Source of the DNA: Solirubrobacterales bacterium
GTDB taxonomy: Bacteria > Actinomycetota > Thermoleophilia > Solirubrobacterales > Solirubrobacteraceae
Direction: 5' to 3'
NCBI GenBank assembly: GCA_027306855.1
Contig: DAHUYZ010000012.1
Coordinates: 1 to 43,163, forward strand
DNA: 43,163 bases
The notes under the pieces are model-generated. The model saw only the letters and a program-made list of their open reading frames with translations, did no database searches and was not told the DNA's origin. Both the position numbers and the translations under genes were made by a program. Below are positions 8,389 through 16,085 of the stretch, piece by piece (positions within the stretch are counted from its first letter, which is position 1; each line of letters opens with the position of its first letter).

Positions 8389-8482
8389 GATGCTTGGGAG
8401 GATGGAGATGGGGCCGTTATCGGCGACCTCCTCCATGTTCTTGAGACATGCGCCGTTTCCTACCCCACTTGCAAGGATCCAT
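8389..8482 (-). other. structured 3' region after the UDG gene
   Basis: Between the glycosylase stop and the terminator lie 94 nt with several potential stems. 8402-8407 can pair with 8431-8436, enclosing a GCCG-(4 nt)-CGGC hairpin at 8413-8424. A competing CATGT/ACATG stem is at 8434-8450. The minus strand also shows a strong Shine-Dalgarno-like GGAGGAGGT (8434-8426) that is not followed by a usable start codon. It may be a 3'-UTR-derived small RNA or simply spacer; no known RNA family was recognised. Confidence 0.3.
8417..8482 (-). CDS. possible 21-residue basic peptide coupled to the UDG gene
   Basis: An ATG at 8482 directly follows the glycosylase stop (TGAATG) and opens a 22-codon frame ending with TAA at 8417. 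The product begins MDPCKWGRKRR and ends GGGRR: strongly basic, with one cysteine. An in-frame internal ATG at 8449 has AGGAA 7 nt upstream. Stop-start adjacency allows reinitiation, but length alone gives little support. It could be chance within a structured 3'-UTR. Confidence 0.2.
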   Translation of the reverse strand: MDPCKWGRKRRMSQEHGGGRR

Positions 8483-9190
8483 TCAGAACAGACCAAGCTG
8501 ATCGACTGCGAGCGCCTGCTCCTCACCCGGCTGCTCGATCTCGACTTCATCGAGCATCCCGTCGATCGACACCGGCTGCTCGGGCTCGCCCTGCGCCAGC
8601 AGCTCGGGTATCCGCGCGAAGTCCTCCCTCAACGTCTCGAGCGTTCGCGGCGTGTACAGCGCGGCGGCGGGATGGAAGATCGGATACAGCCGCACGGCGC
8701 GCCGTCCCAACACGATCACCTCGGGCCTGCCATGCAACCGCGTGATCCCGGTCGGATCGCCACGCAGGAGCTTCGTCGAAAAGTTGCCGAGCGAGCAGAT
8801 CACGATCGGCTCGATCAGCTCGACCTGCCTGTACAGGTATTCGCGGCAGTTCTCGATCTCGACCGGCAGCGGGTCGCGGTTGCCGGGAGGGCGGCACTTG
8901 AGCGTATTTGCGATGAACACGTTCGCGCGCGCCAGGCCAATCTCTTCCAGCAGCGTGTCGAGCAGTTTGCCGGCCCGGCCCACGAACGGCAGCCCCTGCT
9001 CGTCCTCGCTCGCGCCCGGAGCCTCGCCGATGAACATCAGATCCGCGTTCGCGTTGCCGGCGCCGAAGACCACGTTCTTGCGGGTCGCAGCAAGCTCTGA
9101 GCAGCGCACGCATCCCCGCGCTTGTGCGAGCACCTGCTTCAGCTCCTCTCGCCGCTCCGCCGCGCTCATGCTCAGATCCCCGGTGGACAC
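8483..9190 (-). CDS. family-4 uracil-DNA glycosylase (4Fe-4S)
   Basis: The enzyme removes uracil from DNA at the start of base-excision repair. The 235-residue protein has motif GEAPGASED at about residues 55-63 and the C-terminal HPAAAL motif. The four iron-sulfur ligands are Cys27, Cys30, Cys99 and Cys115, with the Cx2C...Cx15C spacing of thermophile/actinobacterial family-4 enzymes. GTG 9190 is chosen as start because TACCAT ends 8 nt upstream, matching the leaderless pattern seen elsewhere; ATG 9169 is the alternative. A 30-residue acidic tail follows the catalytic domain. It is divergent from panC. Confidence 0.93.
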   Translation of the reverse strand: MSTGDLSMSAAERREELKQVLAQARGCVRCSELAATRKNVVFGAGNANADLMFIGEAPGASEDEQGLPFVGRAGKLLDTLLEEIGLARANVFIANTLKCRPPGNRDPLPVEIENCREYLYRQVELIEPIVICSLGNFSTKLLRGDPTGITRLHGRPEVIVLGRRAVRLYPIFHPAAALYTPRTLETLREDFARIPELLAQGEPEQPVSIDGMLDEVEIEQPGEEQALAVDQLGLF

Positions 9191-9198
9191 CCTCTGGG

Positions 9199-9204
9199 AT
9201 GGTA
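9199..9204 (-). promoter_or_regulatory. -10-like box of the UDG gene (leaderless)
   Basis: TACCAT on the minus strand, 8 nt before GTG 9190. An AGAGG directly abuts the start codon and is too close to serve as a ribosome-binding site. Confidence 0.4.
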
Positions 9205-9251
9205 GTCGCGCCGAGGGCGCCCAGCCCGATGGAAGATGTCGGCTGCGTCTG

Positions 9252-9257
9252 TATGCT
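9252..9257 (+). promoter_or_regulatory. candidate -10 box of panCDB (TATGCT)
   Basis: TATGCT in the 117-nt divergent gap would give a leader of about 45 nt before ATG 9308, containing GGGGA 16 nt upstream of the start. The matching -35 position reads ATGGAA, a weak match. Confidence 0.3.
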
Positions 9258-9307
9258 TAATGCCAGTCGCGACCGGTATCCCCAGATGCGGGGAACTGGA
9301 CCGAGTC

Positions 9308-10240
9308 ATGAGTCATTCGATCTCGTCCTCAATACCGATGAGAACCCTGCGCGCGGTCAGCCAGCTGCGGGATTCGCTGCAGCCTGCCCGGCAAGCGGGG
9401 CTGACCGTTGGTCTGGTGCCGACGATGGGCGCTCTGCACGAGGGCCATCTCTCGTTGATCCGGCGCGCAAGGGAGCGCTGCGACGTCGTCGTGGTGTCGC
9501 TGTTCGTCAATCCCGCCCAGTTCGACGAGCGCGCCGATCTCGACCGCTACCCGCGTACGGAGCGCGAGGACGCCCGCCTCGCTGAGCGAGCAGGCGCCGA
9601 CATCCTGTTCGCCCCCGCCGCCGAAGACGTCTACCCGGCCGGCTTCGCAAGTTGCGTCGAGGTGTTGGGCATCACCGATCGCCTGGAGGGGGCCGTCCGC
9701 GGCGCCGCGCACTTCAGGGGCGTGACGACGGTCGTGACCAAGCTCTTCAACATGGCCCAGCCGGACGTCGCCTTCTTCGGGCAGAAGGATGCCCAGCAGG
9801 CGCTCGTCATCAAGCGCCTAGTCGAGGATCTGAACATGCCGGTCGCGATCGAGGTGTGCCCGACCGTGCGCGAGCGAGACGGCCTGGCGATGTCCAGTCG
9901 CAACGCTCATCTGCTCCCCGGGGAGCGAACGAGGGCAACAGGGCTGTTCGAGGCGCTAGAGGCGTCCAAGCGGCTTTCGCGCGAGGGCGAGCGCCGTGCG
10001 GACACTCTGGTCGCGGCGGCACGCGAGGCTCTGGCTCGAGCGGATATAGAGCCCGAGTACGTAGCGCTCGTCGACCCCGACACGCTCGAGCCGGTCGAGC
10101 GTCTTCAAGGGCCGGCGCTGCTCGCGATATCCGCTCGCGTGGGCGACACCCGCCTGATCGACAACGCCATCCTCGAGCCGTCCCATCAAGAGATATCCAT
10201 ATCCCGGACCGGCGCCTCGCCAGCGAAGGCGCCGGCCTGA
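9308..10240 (+). CDS. panC: pantothenate synthetase (pantoate-beta-alanine ligase)
   Basis: PanC joins pantoate and beta-alanine with ATP to make pantothenate. The protein has 310 residues from ATG 9308, or 300 from ATG 9338, which fits the conserved MRTLRAV start equally well. The nucleotide-binding HIGH-type motif is PTMGALHEGHLSLI (about 38-51). The pantoate/ATP-binding segment is VAFFGQKDAQQ, and the KMSKS-like loop is AMSSRNAHL. The extra C-terminal tail of about 20 residues is Ser/Ala/Pro-rich. It is the first gene of the panC-panD-panB cluster, separated from panD by a C-rich 114-nt spacer. Confidence 0.95.
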   Translation: MSHSISSSIPMRTLRAVSQLRDSLQPARQAGLTVGLVPTMGALHEGHLSLIRRARERCDVVVVSLFVNPAQFDERADLDRYPRTEREDARLAERAGADILFAPAAEDVYPAGFASCVEVLGITDRLEGAVRGAAHFRGVTTVVTKLFNMAQPDVAFFGQKDAQQALVIKRLVEDLNMPVAIEVCPTVRERDGLAMSSRNAHLLPGERTRATGLFEALEASKRLSREGERRADTLVAAAREALARADIEPEYVALVDPDTLEPVERLQGPALLAISARVGDTRLIDNAILEPSHQEISISRTGASPAKAPA

Positions 10241-10354
10241 CGATCCGCTGACCAGCCAACAGATCCCCACCCCAAAAGAACCCCATCCCAAGATCCAAGG
10301 CCTCATCCAAGACCCCAATCCCTCCACAACAGACCCAAGGAGAGCAAGGCTCAA
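10241..10354 (+). other. C-rich, G-poor panC-panD spacer with template-strand G-quadruplex motif
   Basis: From about 10262 to 10336 the coding strand is made almost only of C, A and T in a GC-rich genome. That composition is typical of unstructured Rho-loading (rut) RNA. On the template strand 10265-10289 contains four G-tracts (4, 4, 4 and 3 G) with loops of 1, 7 and 2 nt, meeting the usual G-quadruplex pattern. AAGGAG about 12 nt before the panD ATG provides a ribosome-binding site. Confidence 0.45.
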
Positions 10355-10771
10355 ATGCAGCGCACAATGCTCAAGTCGAAGATCCACCGCGCGACGGTCA
10401 CCGACTGCGACCTGCACTACGTCGGCTCGATCACGATCGACCCCGACCTGCTCGAGGCGGCCGACATCCTCGAGCACGAGCAGGTGCACGTCGTGGACAT
10501 AGACAACGGCGCGCGCTTGCAGACCTACACGATCGCCGGCGAGCGCGGCTCGGGCGAGATGAAGGTCAACGGCGCCGCCGCCCGGCTCGTGCACCGCGGC
10601 GACAAGGTCATCGTCATCTCCTACGCCCAGTACTCGATGCAGGAGATGGAGCACTACGAGCCTCGCGTCGTACACGTAGAGGCCTCCACCAATCGGATCA
10701 TCGCGATCGACGACGCAGTGGCGACCCTGCTCACCCCATCCGAGCCGATCAGCATCGGCTCGCGGGACTGA
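10355..10771 (+). CDS. panD: aspartate 1-decarboxylase (pyruvoyl enzyme) proenzyme
   Basis: PanD decarboxylates aspartate to beta-alanine, the second substrate of PanC. The 138-residue proenzyme has the self-cleavage site Tyr22-Val-Gly24-Ser25 (HYVGSITID), where Ser25 becomes the pyruvoyl group, and the conserved Lys9 in [32 protein letters not shown] is also typical. The ATG at 10355 follows an AAGGAG ribosome-binding site. panB follows 37 nt later. Confidence 0.97.
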   Translation: MQRTMLKSKIHRATVTDCDLHYVGSITIDPDLLEAADILEHEQVHVVDIDNGARLQTYTIAGERGSGEMKVNGAAARLVHRGDKVIVISYAQYSMQEMEHYEPRVVHVEASTNRIIAIDDAVATLLTPSEPISIGSRD

Positions 10772-10808
10772 GCGCAAGGACGTCAACCCAGTCCAGATAG
10801 GAGCACTA

Positions 10809-11693
10809 ATGTCAACCCACCCTCCCGTAGAGACGTCCACCACTCACGAGCGTCTACCGATGACGGTCCCCGGCCTGATGGACCGCAAGCGCAGCGGCGA
10901 GCCGCTCGTGATGGTCACCTGCTACGACTACCCGAGCGCGCGCATCGTCGAGGAGGCGGGCGTCGATCTCGTGCTAGTCGGCGACACCGCCGCGATGACC
11001 GTGCTCGGCTATGACTCCACGGTCCCTGTGACCGTCGACGAGCTGCTTGTGCTCGTCAAGGCCGTGCGCCGCGGGCTACGCAGCCCGCTGCTCGTCGGCG
11101 ATCTACCGTTCGGCTCCTACGAGGTCTCCGATGAGCAGGCCGTCGCCACCGCTCAGCGCTTCCTCAAGGAGGGTGGCTGCGACGCCGTCAAGCTGGAGGG
11201 TGGCGGCGTGATGGTCGACCGTGCGCACGCGATCGCCTCGACGGGCATCCCTGTGATCGGCCACGTCGGGCTCACGCCCCAGACGGCGACGGCCGTAGGT
11301 GGCTTCAAGGCACAGGCGCGTACCGCACACCGGGCGCTGAACACGATCGAGGACGCAGTGGCGCTGCAGGAGGCCGGCTGCTGCGCGATCGTGTTCGAGG
11401 CGATCCCCGCACCCGTCGCGCAGCTGGCGATGGAGCAGATCGAGATCCCCGTGATCGGCATCGGCGCGGGCATGTCTACAGATGGTCAGGTGCTCGTCTG
11501 GCACGACCTGCTGGGCCTGTACGAGTGGGGCAGTCCCCGCTTCGTCAAGCGCTACGCCGAGCTGCGTCCCGAGATCCTGCGGGCGCTTGAGAACTACGCG
11601 GCCGAGGTGCGCACAAAGGAGTTCCCGACGAGCGAGTACACCTACTCGATCGACCCGGCCGAGCTGGAGGAGCTGCGCGGCCTGCTGGGGTAG
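10809..11693 (+). CDS. panB: ketopantoate hydroxymethyltransferase
   Basis: PanB makes ketopantoate from 2-oxoisovalerate with methylene-tetrahydrofolate, the first committed step of pantothenate synthesis. The 294-residue TIM-barrel protein contains VTCYDYPSARIVEEAG, LVGDTAAMTVLGYDST (metal-binding Asp), LPFGSYEVS, VKLEGG and VIGHVGLTPQ, and IGIGAGMSTDGQVLVWHD. GGAG lies 8 nt before ATG 10809. About 18 residues precede the conserved core. The last 52 nt overlap, tail to tail, the end of the acyltransferase gene on the other strand. PanE, which reduces ketopantoate, is not in the window. Confidence 0.97.
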   Translation: MSTHPPVETSTTHERLPMTVPGLMDRKRSGEPLVMVTCYDYPSARIVEEAGVDLVLVGDTAAMTVLGYDSTVPVTVDELLVLVKAVRRGLRSPLLVGDLPFGSYEVSDEQAVATAQRFLKEGGCDAVKLEGGGVMVDRAHAIASTGIPVIGHVGLTPQTATAVGGFKAQARTAHRALNTIEDAVALQEAGCCAIVFEAIPAPVAQLAMEQIEIPVIGIGAGMSTDGQVLVWHDLLGLYEWGSPRFVKRYAELRPEILRALENYAAEVRTKEFPTSEYTYSIDPAELEELRGLLG

Positions 11694-12265
11694 TCGATCT
11701 TGCGGATGACCTTCGCCGGCGCGCCCGCCGCGATCGAGAACGGCTCGATGTCTTTCGTGACGACGCTGTTCGCGCCGATCACGCAGCGCTCGCCGATCTC
11801 AACACCGCTCGTCACGACCACGCCGATGCCCAGCCAGCAGTTATCGCCGACTCGCGTCGGTCCCTTGCTCTCGAAGCCCTGCCATGTGATCGGCTTCTCG
11901 GGGTCGTCGTAGTGGTGGGAGGCGTCTGAGACGAAGCACCCATTCGCGAGCATGCAGTGAGCGCCGATCTCCACGCATTGCTGCGCGGCGATCATCACGC
12001 CCATGTTGATGAACGTCCCTTCGCCGATCTTCACGCGCGCGTCGCTCGGCATCGTGATCCACACGTTCGGCTCGAGCAGCACATGGGGACCGATCTGAAG
12101 GCGTCCCTCGCGCAAAGCTTCGAGCACGTTGCCGTGCACAGGCCAGCGCACGAACGCTTCGCGGCGCATCATCTCGCGGTGGATAGCCACCCGGTTCCAG
12201 GGCAGAGAGTTGCGCTCGTACCAGCGCCACCTGGCCCACCACAGGCGCGCCTTGCCAGCTGTCAC
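11642..12265 (-). CDS. hexapeptide-repeat acyltransferase
   Basis: The 207-residue protein has the left-handed beta-helix repeats of the LbetaH/NodL-LacA-like acyltransferases, for example [45 protein letters not shown] and [14 protein letters not shown]. The [10 protein letters not shown] ending is typical of O-acetyltransferases. The catalytic His is probably in SDASHHYDD. The acceptor is unknown. Start GTG 12265 overlaps the uvrA stop (GTGA), so it is the second gene of the SOS-boxed uvrA transcript. The C-terminal 17 residues, Ser-rich, are encoded antisense to the end of panB. Confidence 0.85.
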   Translation of the reverse strand: MTAGKARLWWARWRWYERNSLPWNRVAIHREMMRREAFVRWPVHGNVLEALREGRLQIGPHVLLEPNVWITMPSDARVKIGEGTFINMGVMIAAQQCVEIGAHCMLANGCFVSDASHHYDDPEKPITWQGFESKGPTRVGDNCWLGIGVVVTSGVEIGERCVIGANSVVTKDIEPFSIAAGAPAKVIRKIDYPSRPRSSSSSAGSIE

Positions 12266-15147
12266 GCAAGCGCCTTCGCGCGTCGTCTGCGTTGCGGGGG
12301 AGGCTTCGTAGCGAGCATCTCCGCAAGGAACATCCCCGTGTGCGAGGCGGGCTCGGCCGCGACCTCCTCGGGGGTGCCGGCCGCGATTACCATTCCTCCC
12401 TCCTCTCCCCCCTCGGGCCCCATGTCGATCAGGCGGTCCGCGCACTTGATCACGTCGAGGTTGTGCTCGATCACGACCACGCTGTTGCGTGCGTCCACGA
12501 GCCGCTGCAGCACCTCGAGCAGTCGCTGCACATCCGCGAAATGGAGCCCGGTCGTCGGCTCATCGAGGATGTAGAGCGTGCGCCCGGTCGCGATCTTCGA
12601 CAGCTCCGTCGCCAGCTTCACACGCTGGGCCTCGCCGCCCGAGAGCGTCGTGGCGGGCTGACCGAGGCGGATGTAGCCGAGACCGACGGCGTCGAGCGTC
12701 TCCAGGCGCCGTCTGATCTTGGGGATGTGCTCGAAGAACTTCAACGCGTCAGAGACGGGCATGTCGAGGATTTCGGCGATGTTGCGGCTCTTGAAGCGCA
12801 CCTCGAGCGTCTCGCGGTTGTAGCGCTTGCCATGGCACTGCTCGCACGGCACGTACACGTCCGGCAGGAAGTGCATCTCGATCTTGATCTGACCGTCGCC
12901 CTTGCAGACCTCGCAGCGCCCTCCCTTGACGTTGAACGAGAAGCGACCCGGCTTATACCCGCGCGCGCGCGCGTCCTGGGTCTTGGAGAAGAGGTCCCTG
13001 ATCACGTCGAACAGGCCCGTATACGTAGCGGGATTCGAACGGGGGGTCCTGCCGATCGGCGACTGGTCGACCGCGATGATCTTGTCGAGCTGCTCGAGCC
13101 CCTTGATCGCGCGGTGCGTCCCGGAGCGCTGGCGAAGACCCGCCCCGCGGGCGGTGCCCCGGTGCAAGCGATTTGAGAGCGCCTTGAACAGCACGTCGTT
13201 GACGAGCGTCGACTTGCCCGAGCCCGATACGCCCGTCACGCACGTCAGCACCCCGAGCGGAACGTGTACGTCTATGTCTCTCAAGTTGTGCTGGCTGGCC
13301 CCGATGATCTGCAGGTAGCCGGCGGGCTTTCGGCGCTTGGCCGGTGCCTCGATGGTGCGCGTCCCCGCCAGGAACTGGCCCGTAAGCGACTCTGCCACGC
13401 CCTGCACCTGCGCGGCGGTTCCCTGCGCGACTATCCGCCCGCCATGCTCGCCGGCACCTGGGCCCAGATCGACGAGATGGTCGGCGCTTCGCATCGTCTG
13501 CTCGTCGTGCTCGACGACGATCACGGTGTTGCCGAGGTCCCTCAGCCGCTCGAGCGTCGAGATCAGCTTGGAGTTGTCGCGCTGATGCAGTCCGATCGAT
13601 GGCTCATCGAGGATGTAGAGCACACCGACGAGCGAGCTTCCGATCTGGGTGGCCAGCCGGATGCGCTGCGCCTCCCCGCCCGACAGCGTCGACGCCGCCC
13701 GGTCCATCGACAGATACCCGATCCCGACGTTCTCCAGGAACCGCAATCGCTCTGAGATCTCACGCAGGATCAGACGCGCGACGTGCTTGTCGGTGTCCGA
13801 CAGCTCCACCTCCTCGAGCCACGTGAGCGCTCGGCTCGCCGACAGCGCGCAGAAGTCCTCGATGCGCGTCCCCCCCACCAACACCGCCCGCGACTCGGGA
13901 CGCAACCGCGCCCCCCCGCACGAAGGACACGGCCTCAAGGACATGTACTGCTCGATCCGCTCCTTGGTCCAGTCGGAGTCGGTCTCCTTGTAGCGGCGCT
14001 GCAGGCTGTGGACGATTCCCTCGAAGCGCGTCGCATACGACCGGCGCCGGCCGTATCGATTGTGATAGGAGATCTGAAGGCGCTCCCCGTCGGTGCCGTA
14101 CAGGAACAGGTCGCGGTGCTCGGATGGCAGCTGCTCCCAGGGCGCGCCCAAGTCGACGCCGTAGCGGCTCGCGATCGCCTCGGCTACCTGGTCGTAGTAG
14201 TTGGAGGCGCTGTTCCCCCACGGCGCGATCGCCCCCTGCGCGATCGACAGACCAGGATCGGGGATGAGCAGCTCGGGATCGATCTCCATCTGCGAGCCGA
14301 GCCCCGTGCAGCGCTCGCAGGCGCCGTGCGGCGAGTTGAACGAGAAGATCCGCGGCTCCAGCTCCACCAGCGAGGGCCCGTGCTCGGGGCAGGCGAAGTT
14401 CTCCGAGAACGTGCGCACATCGCCATCGACGATCTCTATCTCGACCAACCCGCCGGCGAGCCCCACCGCCGTCTCGATCGAGTCGGCCAGCCGCTTGCGG
14501 ATGTCGTGGCGCATGACGAGGCGGTCCACGACTACCGAGATGTCGTGCTTGTAGCGCTTGTCGAGCACGATCGACTCCTCGAGCATCCGCAGCCGCCCGT
14601 CTATCTTCACGCGCGCGAAACCGTCGGCGCGCATCTCCTCCAGCAACTTCCCGTACTCGCCCTTGCGGCCCCTCACGACCGGCGCGAGCACCATGAAGCG
14701 AGTCCCATCCGCCAGCTCCATCGTCTGGTCGATGATCTGCTCGGCCGACTGCCCGACGATCGGCCGCCCGCACTTCGGGCAGTGCGGCTTGCCGACGCGC
14801 GCCCACAGCAGGCGCAGGTAGTCGTAGATCTCGGTAACGGTCCCAACCGTCGAGCGCGGGTTGCGCGATGTCGTCTTCTGGTCGATCGAGATCGCCGGCG
14901 AGAGCCCCTCGATCGAGTCCACGTCGGGCTTGTCCATCTGGCCGAGGAACTGGCGTGCATACGCCGACAGCGACTCCACGTAGCGGCGCTGGCCCTCCGC
15001 GTAGATCGTGTCGAACGCCAGGCTGCTCTTGCCCGACCCCGACAGGCCGGTGATCACAACGAGCGCGTCCCTCGGCAGCTCGAGCGAGATGTCCTTGAGG
15101 TTGTGCTCCCTGGCCCCCGCGACGACGATCTTGTTGCTCTGCCCCAT
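12262..15147 (-). CDS. uvrA: excinuclease ABC subunit A
   Basis: UvrA is the damage-recognition ATPase of nucleotide excision repair; it loads UvrB. This 961-residue protein has two ABC modules, with Walker [15 protein letters not shown] near the N-terminus and [13 protein letters not shown] in the second half. Signature LSGGEAQR(I/V)(R/K)LA occurs twice. Zinc-module cysteines include [16 protein letters not shown] and CEVCKGDG...[13 protein letters not shown] 15147 follows a TACAAT hexamer by 8 nt with no Shine-Dalgarno sequence, so the mRNA is probably leaderless. A perfect SOS box lies 20 nt upstream, which indicates LexA control. Confidence 0.98.
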   Translation of the reverse strand: MGQSNKIVVAGAREHNLKDISLELPRDALVVITGLSGSGKSSLAFDTIYAEGQRRYVESLSAYARQFLGQMDKPDVDSIEGLSPAISIDQKTTSRNPRSTVGTVTEIYDYLRLLWARVGKPHCPKCGRPIVGQSAEQIIDQTMELADGTRFMVLAPVVRGRKGEYGKLLEEMRADGFARVKIDGRLRMLEESIVLDKRYKHDISVVVDRLVMRHDIRKRLADSIETAVGLAGGLVEIEIVDGDVRTFSENFACPEHGPSLVELEPRIFSFNSPHGACERCTGLGSQMEIDPELLIPDPGLSIAQGAIAPWGNSASNYYDQVAEAIASRYGVDLGAPWEQLPSEHRDLFLYGTDGERLQISYHNRYGRRRSYATRFEGIVHSLQRRYKETDSDWTKERIEQYMSLRPCPSCGGARLRPESRAVLVGGTRIEDFCALSASRALTWLEEVELSDTDKHVARLILREISERLRFLENVGIGYLSMDRAASTLSGGEAQRIRLATQIGSSLVGVLYILDEPSIGLHQRDNSKLISTLERLRDLGNTVIVVEHDEQTMRSADHLVDLGPGAGEHGGRIVAQGTAAQVQGVAESLTGQFLAGTRTIEAPAKRRKPAGYLQIIGASQHNLRDIDVHVPLGVLTCVTGVSGSGKSTLVNDVLFKALSNRLHRGTARGAGLRQRSGTHRAIKGLEQLDKIIAVDQSPIGRTPRSNPATYTGLFDVIRDLFSKTQDARARGYKPGRFSFNVKGGRCEVCKGDGQIKIEMHFLPDVYVPCEQCHGKRYNRETLEVRFKSRNIAEILDMPVSDALKFFEHIPKIRRRLETLDAVGLGYIRLGQPATTLSGGEAQRVKLATELSKIATGRTLYILDEPTTGLHFADVQRLLEVLQRLVDARNSVVVIEHNLDVIKCADRLIDMGPEGGEEGGMVIAAGTPEEVAAEPASHTGMFLAEMLATKPPPQRRRRAKALA

Positions 15148-15155
15148 GAGGGGCT

Positions 15156-15161
15156 ATTGTA
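15156..15161 (-). promoter_or_regulatory. -10 box of uvrA (TACAAT, leaderless)
   Basis: TACAAT on the minus strand, 8 nt before ATG 15147; no ribosome-binding site lies between. The SOS box occupies the spacer and -35 area just upstream. Confidence 0.6.
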
Positions 15162-15167
15162 TTGATA

Positions 15168-15181
15168 CGAACATATGTTCG
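15168..15181 (-). promoter_or_regulatory. LexA-binding SOS box upstream of uvrA
   Basis: CGAACATATGTTCG is a perfect 14-bp palindrome matching the Gram-positive/actinobacterial LexA consensus CGAAC-N4-GTTCG. It begins 6 nt upstream of the uvrA -10 box, where bound LexA would block RNA polymerase. Confidence 0.88.
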
Positions 15182-15204
15182 CTATCTCTGTCAGCCGTCG
15201 GAAT

Positions 15205-16041
15205 TCAGGAGGCCGTAGCGGACTTCTCTAGATAGCGCTGCATCCCGGAGAACGCCTGGTCGAACGGCATCGCCTGCTCGTAGGCGCAGGCGGCCTCGGG
15301 CGCCAACTCCGCGGCGCGCAGCTGCTCGCGCTCGGCGGCGACGAACCTGTCCACGTCCCCATCGCGTACCAGCCGCTCGGTCTCGGCGAGACTCGCTCTC
15401 AGCCCGCTCAGATGCTCGGCGACATCCTCGTAGCGACCAAAGTGCGTCGGCACCAGCGCGGACGGGCGCCAGGCTTCGATCAGCTTCAGCGACTGCTCCC
15501 AGGCCGGAAGGTCGATGTCGGGGGGCGGGGTCGGCGCGAACACCGGACCGGCCGGGTCCGTACGGACGCCGGCGACGTCCCCGCAGAACGCGGTCCCTGT
15601 GGGCTCGTGCAGATAGGCGACGTGGTGGGAGGCGTGCCCCGGGGTGTAGGCGACGCGAATCCCGTCGATGCTCTCTCCGCCGCTCAGGCTACGCACACGC
15701 TCCGCCGGCACGGGAGCGACCTCGCCCCAGAGACGGTCCATGTCCTCTCCGTACAGCCTCCCCGCGCTCGCGAGCAGCTTGGAAGGGTCGATGAGGTGGC
15801 GCGCGCCGCGCTCGTGGACCCAGACTTCGATGTCCGGGAAACGGCGCAGCAGGACACCCGTCGCGCCTGCATGGTCGAGATGGATGTGGGTCAGCGCGAT
15901 CACCCGCGGCAGCTGCTCGTCGAGGCCAGCGAGCAGCGTCTCGATGCAGCTGGCCGGGCCCGGGTCGATCAAGACGTCGCCGACCAGCCACGAGCCAATC
16001 ACGCGCTCACGGCCGAGGTGGAACAGATCGATCAATCTCAT
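15205..16041 (-). CDS. MBL-fold metallohydrolase
   Basis: The 278-residue metallo-beta-lactamase-fold protein starts MRLIDLFHLGRERVIGSW. It has the metal-binding motif THIHLDHAGATG (HxHxDH) at about residues 60-71, the later metal histidine in YTPGHASHHVAYL, the bridging Asp in AFCGDVAGVR and the last His in LVPTHFGRYEDV. This is a glyoxalase-II/hydrolase-like arrangement, but the substrate cannot be named. ATG 16041 is chosen; GTG 16059 is six codons longer. It lies 44 nt after uvrB and is probably the last gene of the rpsA-coaE-uvrB transcript. Confidence 0.88.
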   Translation of the reverse strand: MRLIDLFHLGRERVIGSWLVGDVLIDPGPASCIETLLAGLDEQLPRVIALTHIHLDHAGATGVLLRRFPDIEVWVHERGARHLIDPSKLLASAGRLYGEDMDRLWGEVAPVPAERVRSLSGGESIDGIRVAYTPGHASHHVAYLHEPTGTAFCGDVAGVRTDPAGPVFAPTPPPDIDLPAWEQSLKLIEAWRPSALVPTHFGRYEDVAEHLSGLRASLAETERLVRDGDVDRFVAAEREQLRAAELAPEAACAYEQAMPFDQAFSGMQRYLEKSATAS

Positions 16042-16085
16042 CGCGGCGTCGGTGGTCACAGGGCGGAGACTATTCGCACGAGCAT

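Noticed and set aside
8915-8924. GAACACGTTC as a second SOS box
   Set aside because: The half-sites are separated by 2 nt instead of 4, and the site is inside the UDG coding region.
12958-12973. (CG)n run in uvrA as a phase-variation tract
   Set aside because: It encodes the normal Ala-Arg-Ala-Arg stretch of UvrA, and such runs are expected in GC-rich genes.
13020-13050. tRNA-like T-arm (a GGATTCGAAC-type stretch)
   Set aside because: It lies inside uvrA in frame (coding for the conserved TPRSNPATY region); no acceptor stem, anticodon arm or cloverleaf can be built around it.
13783-15165. 460-codon open frame opposite uvrA
   Set aside because: Composition is typical of an antisense shadow, and uvrA on the minus strand has all expected motifs.
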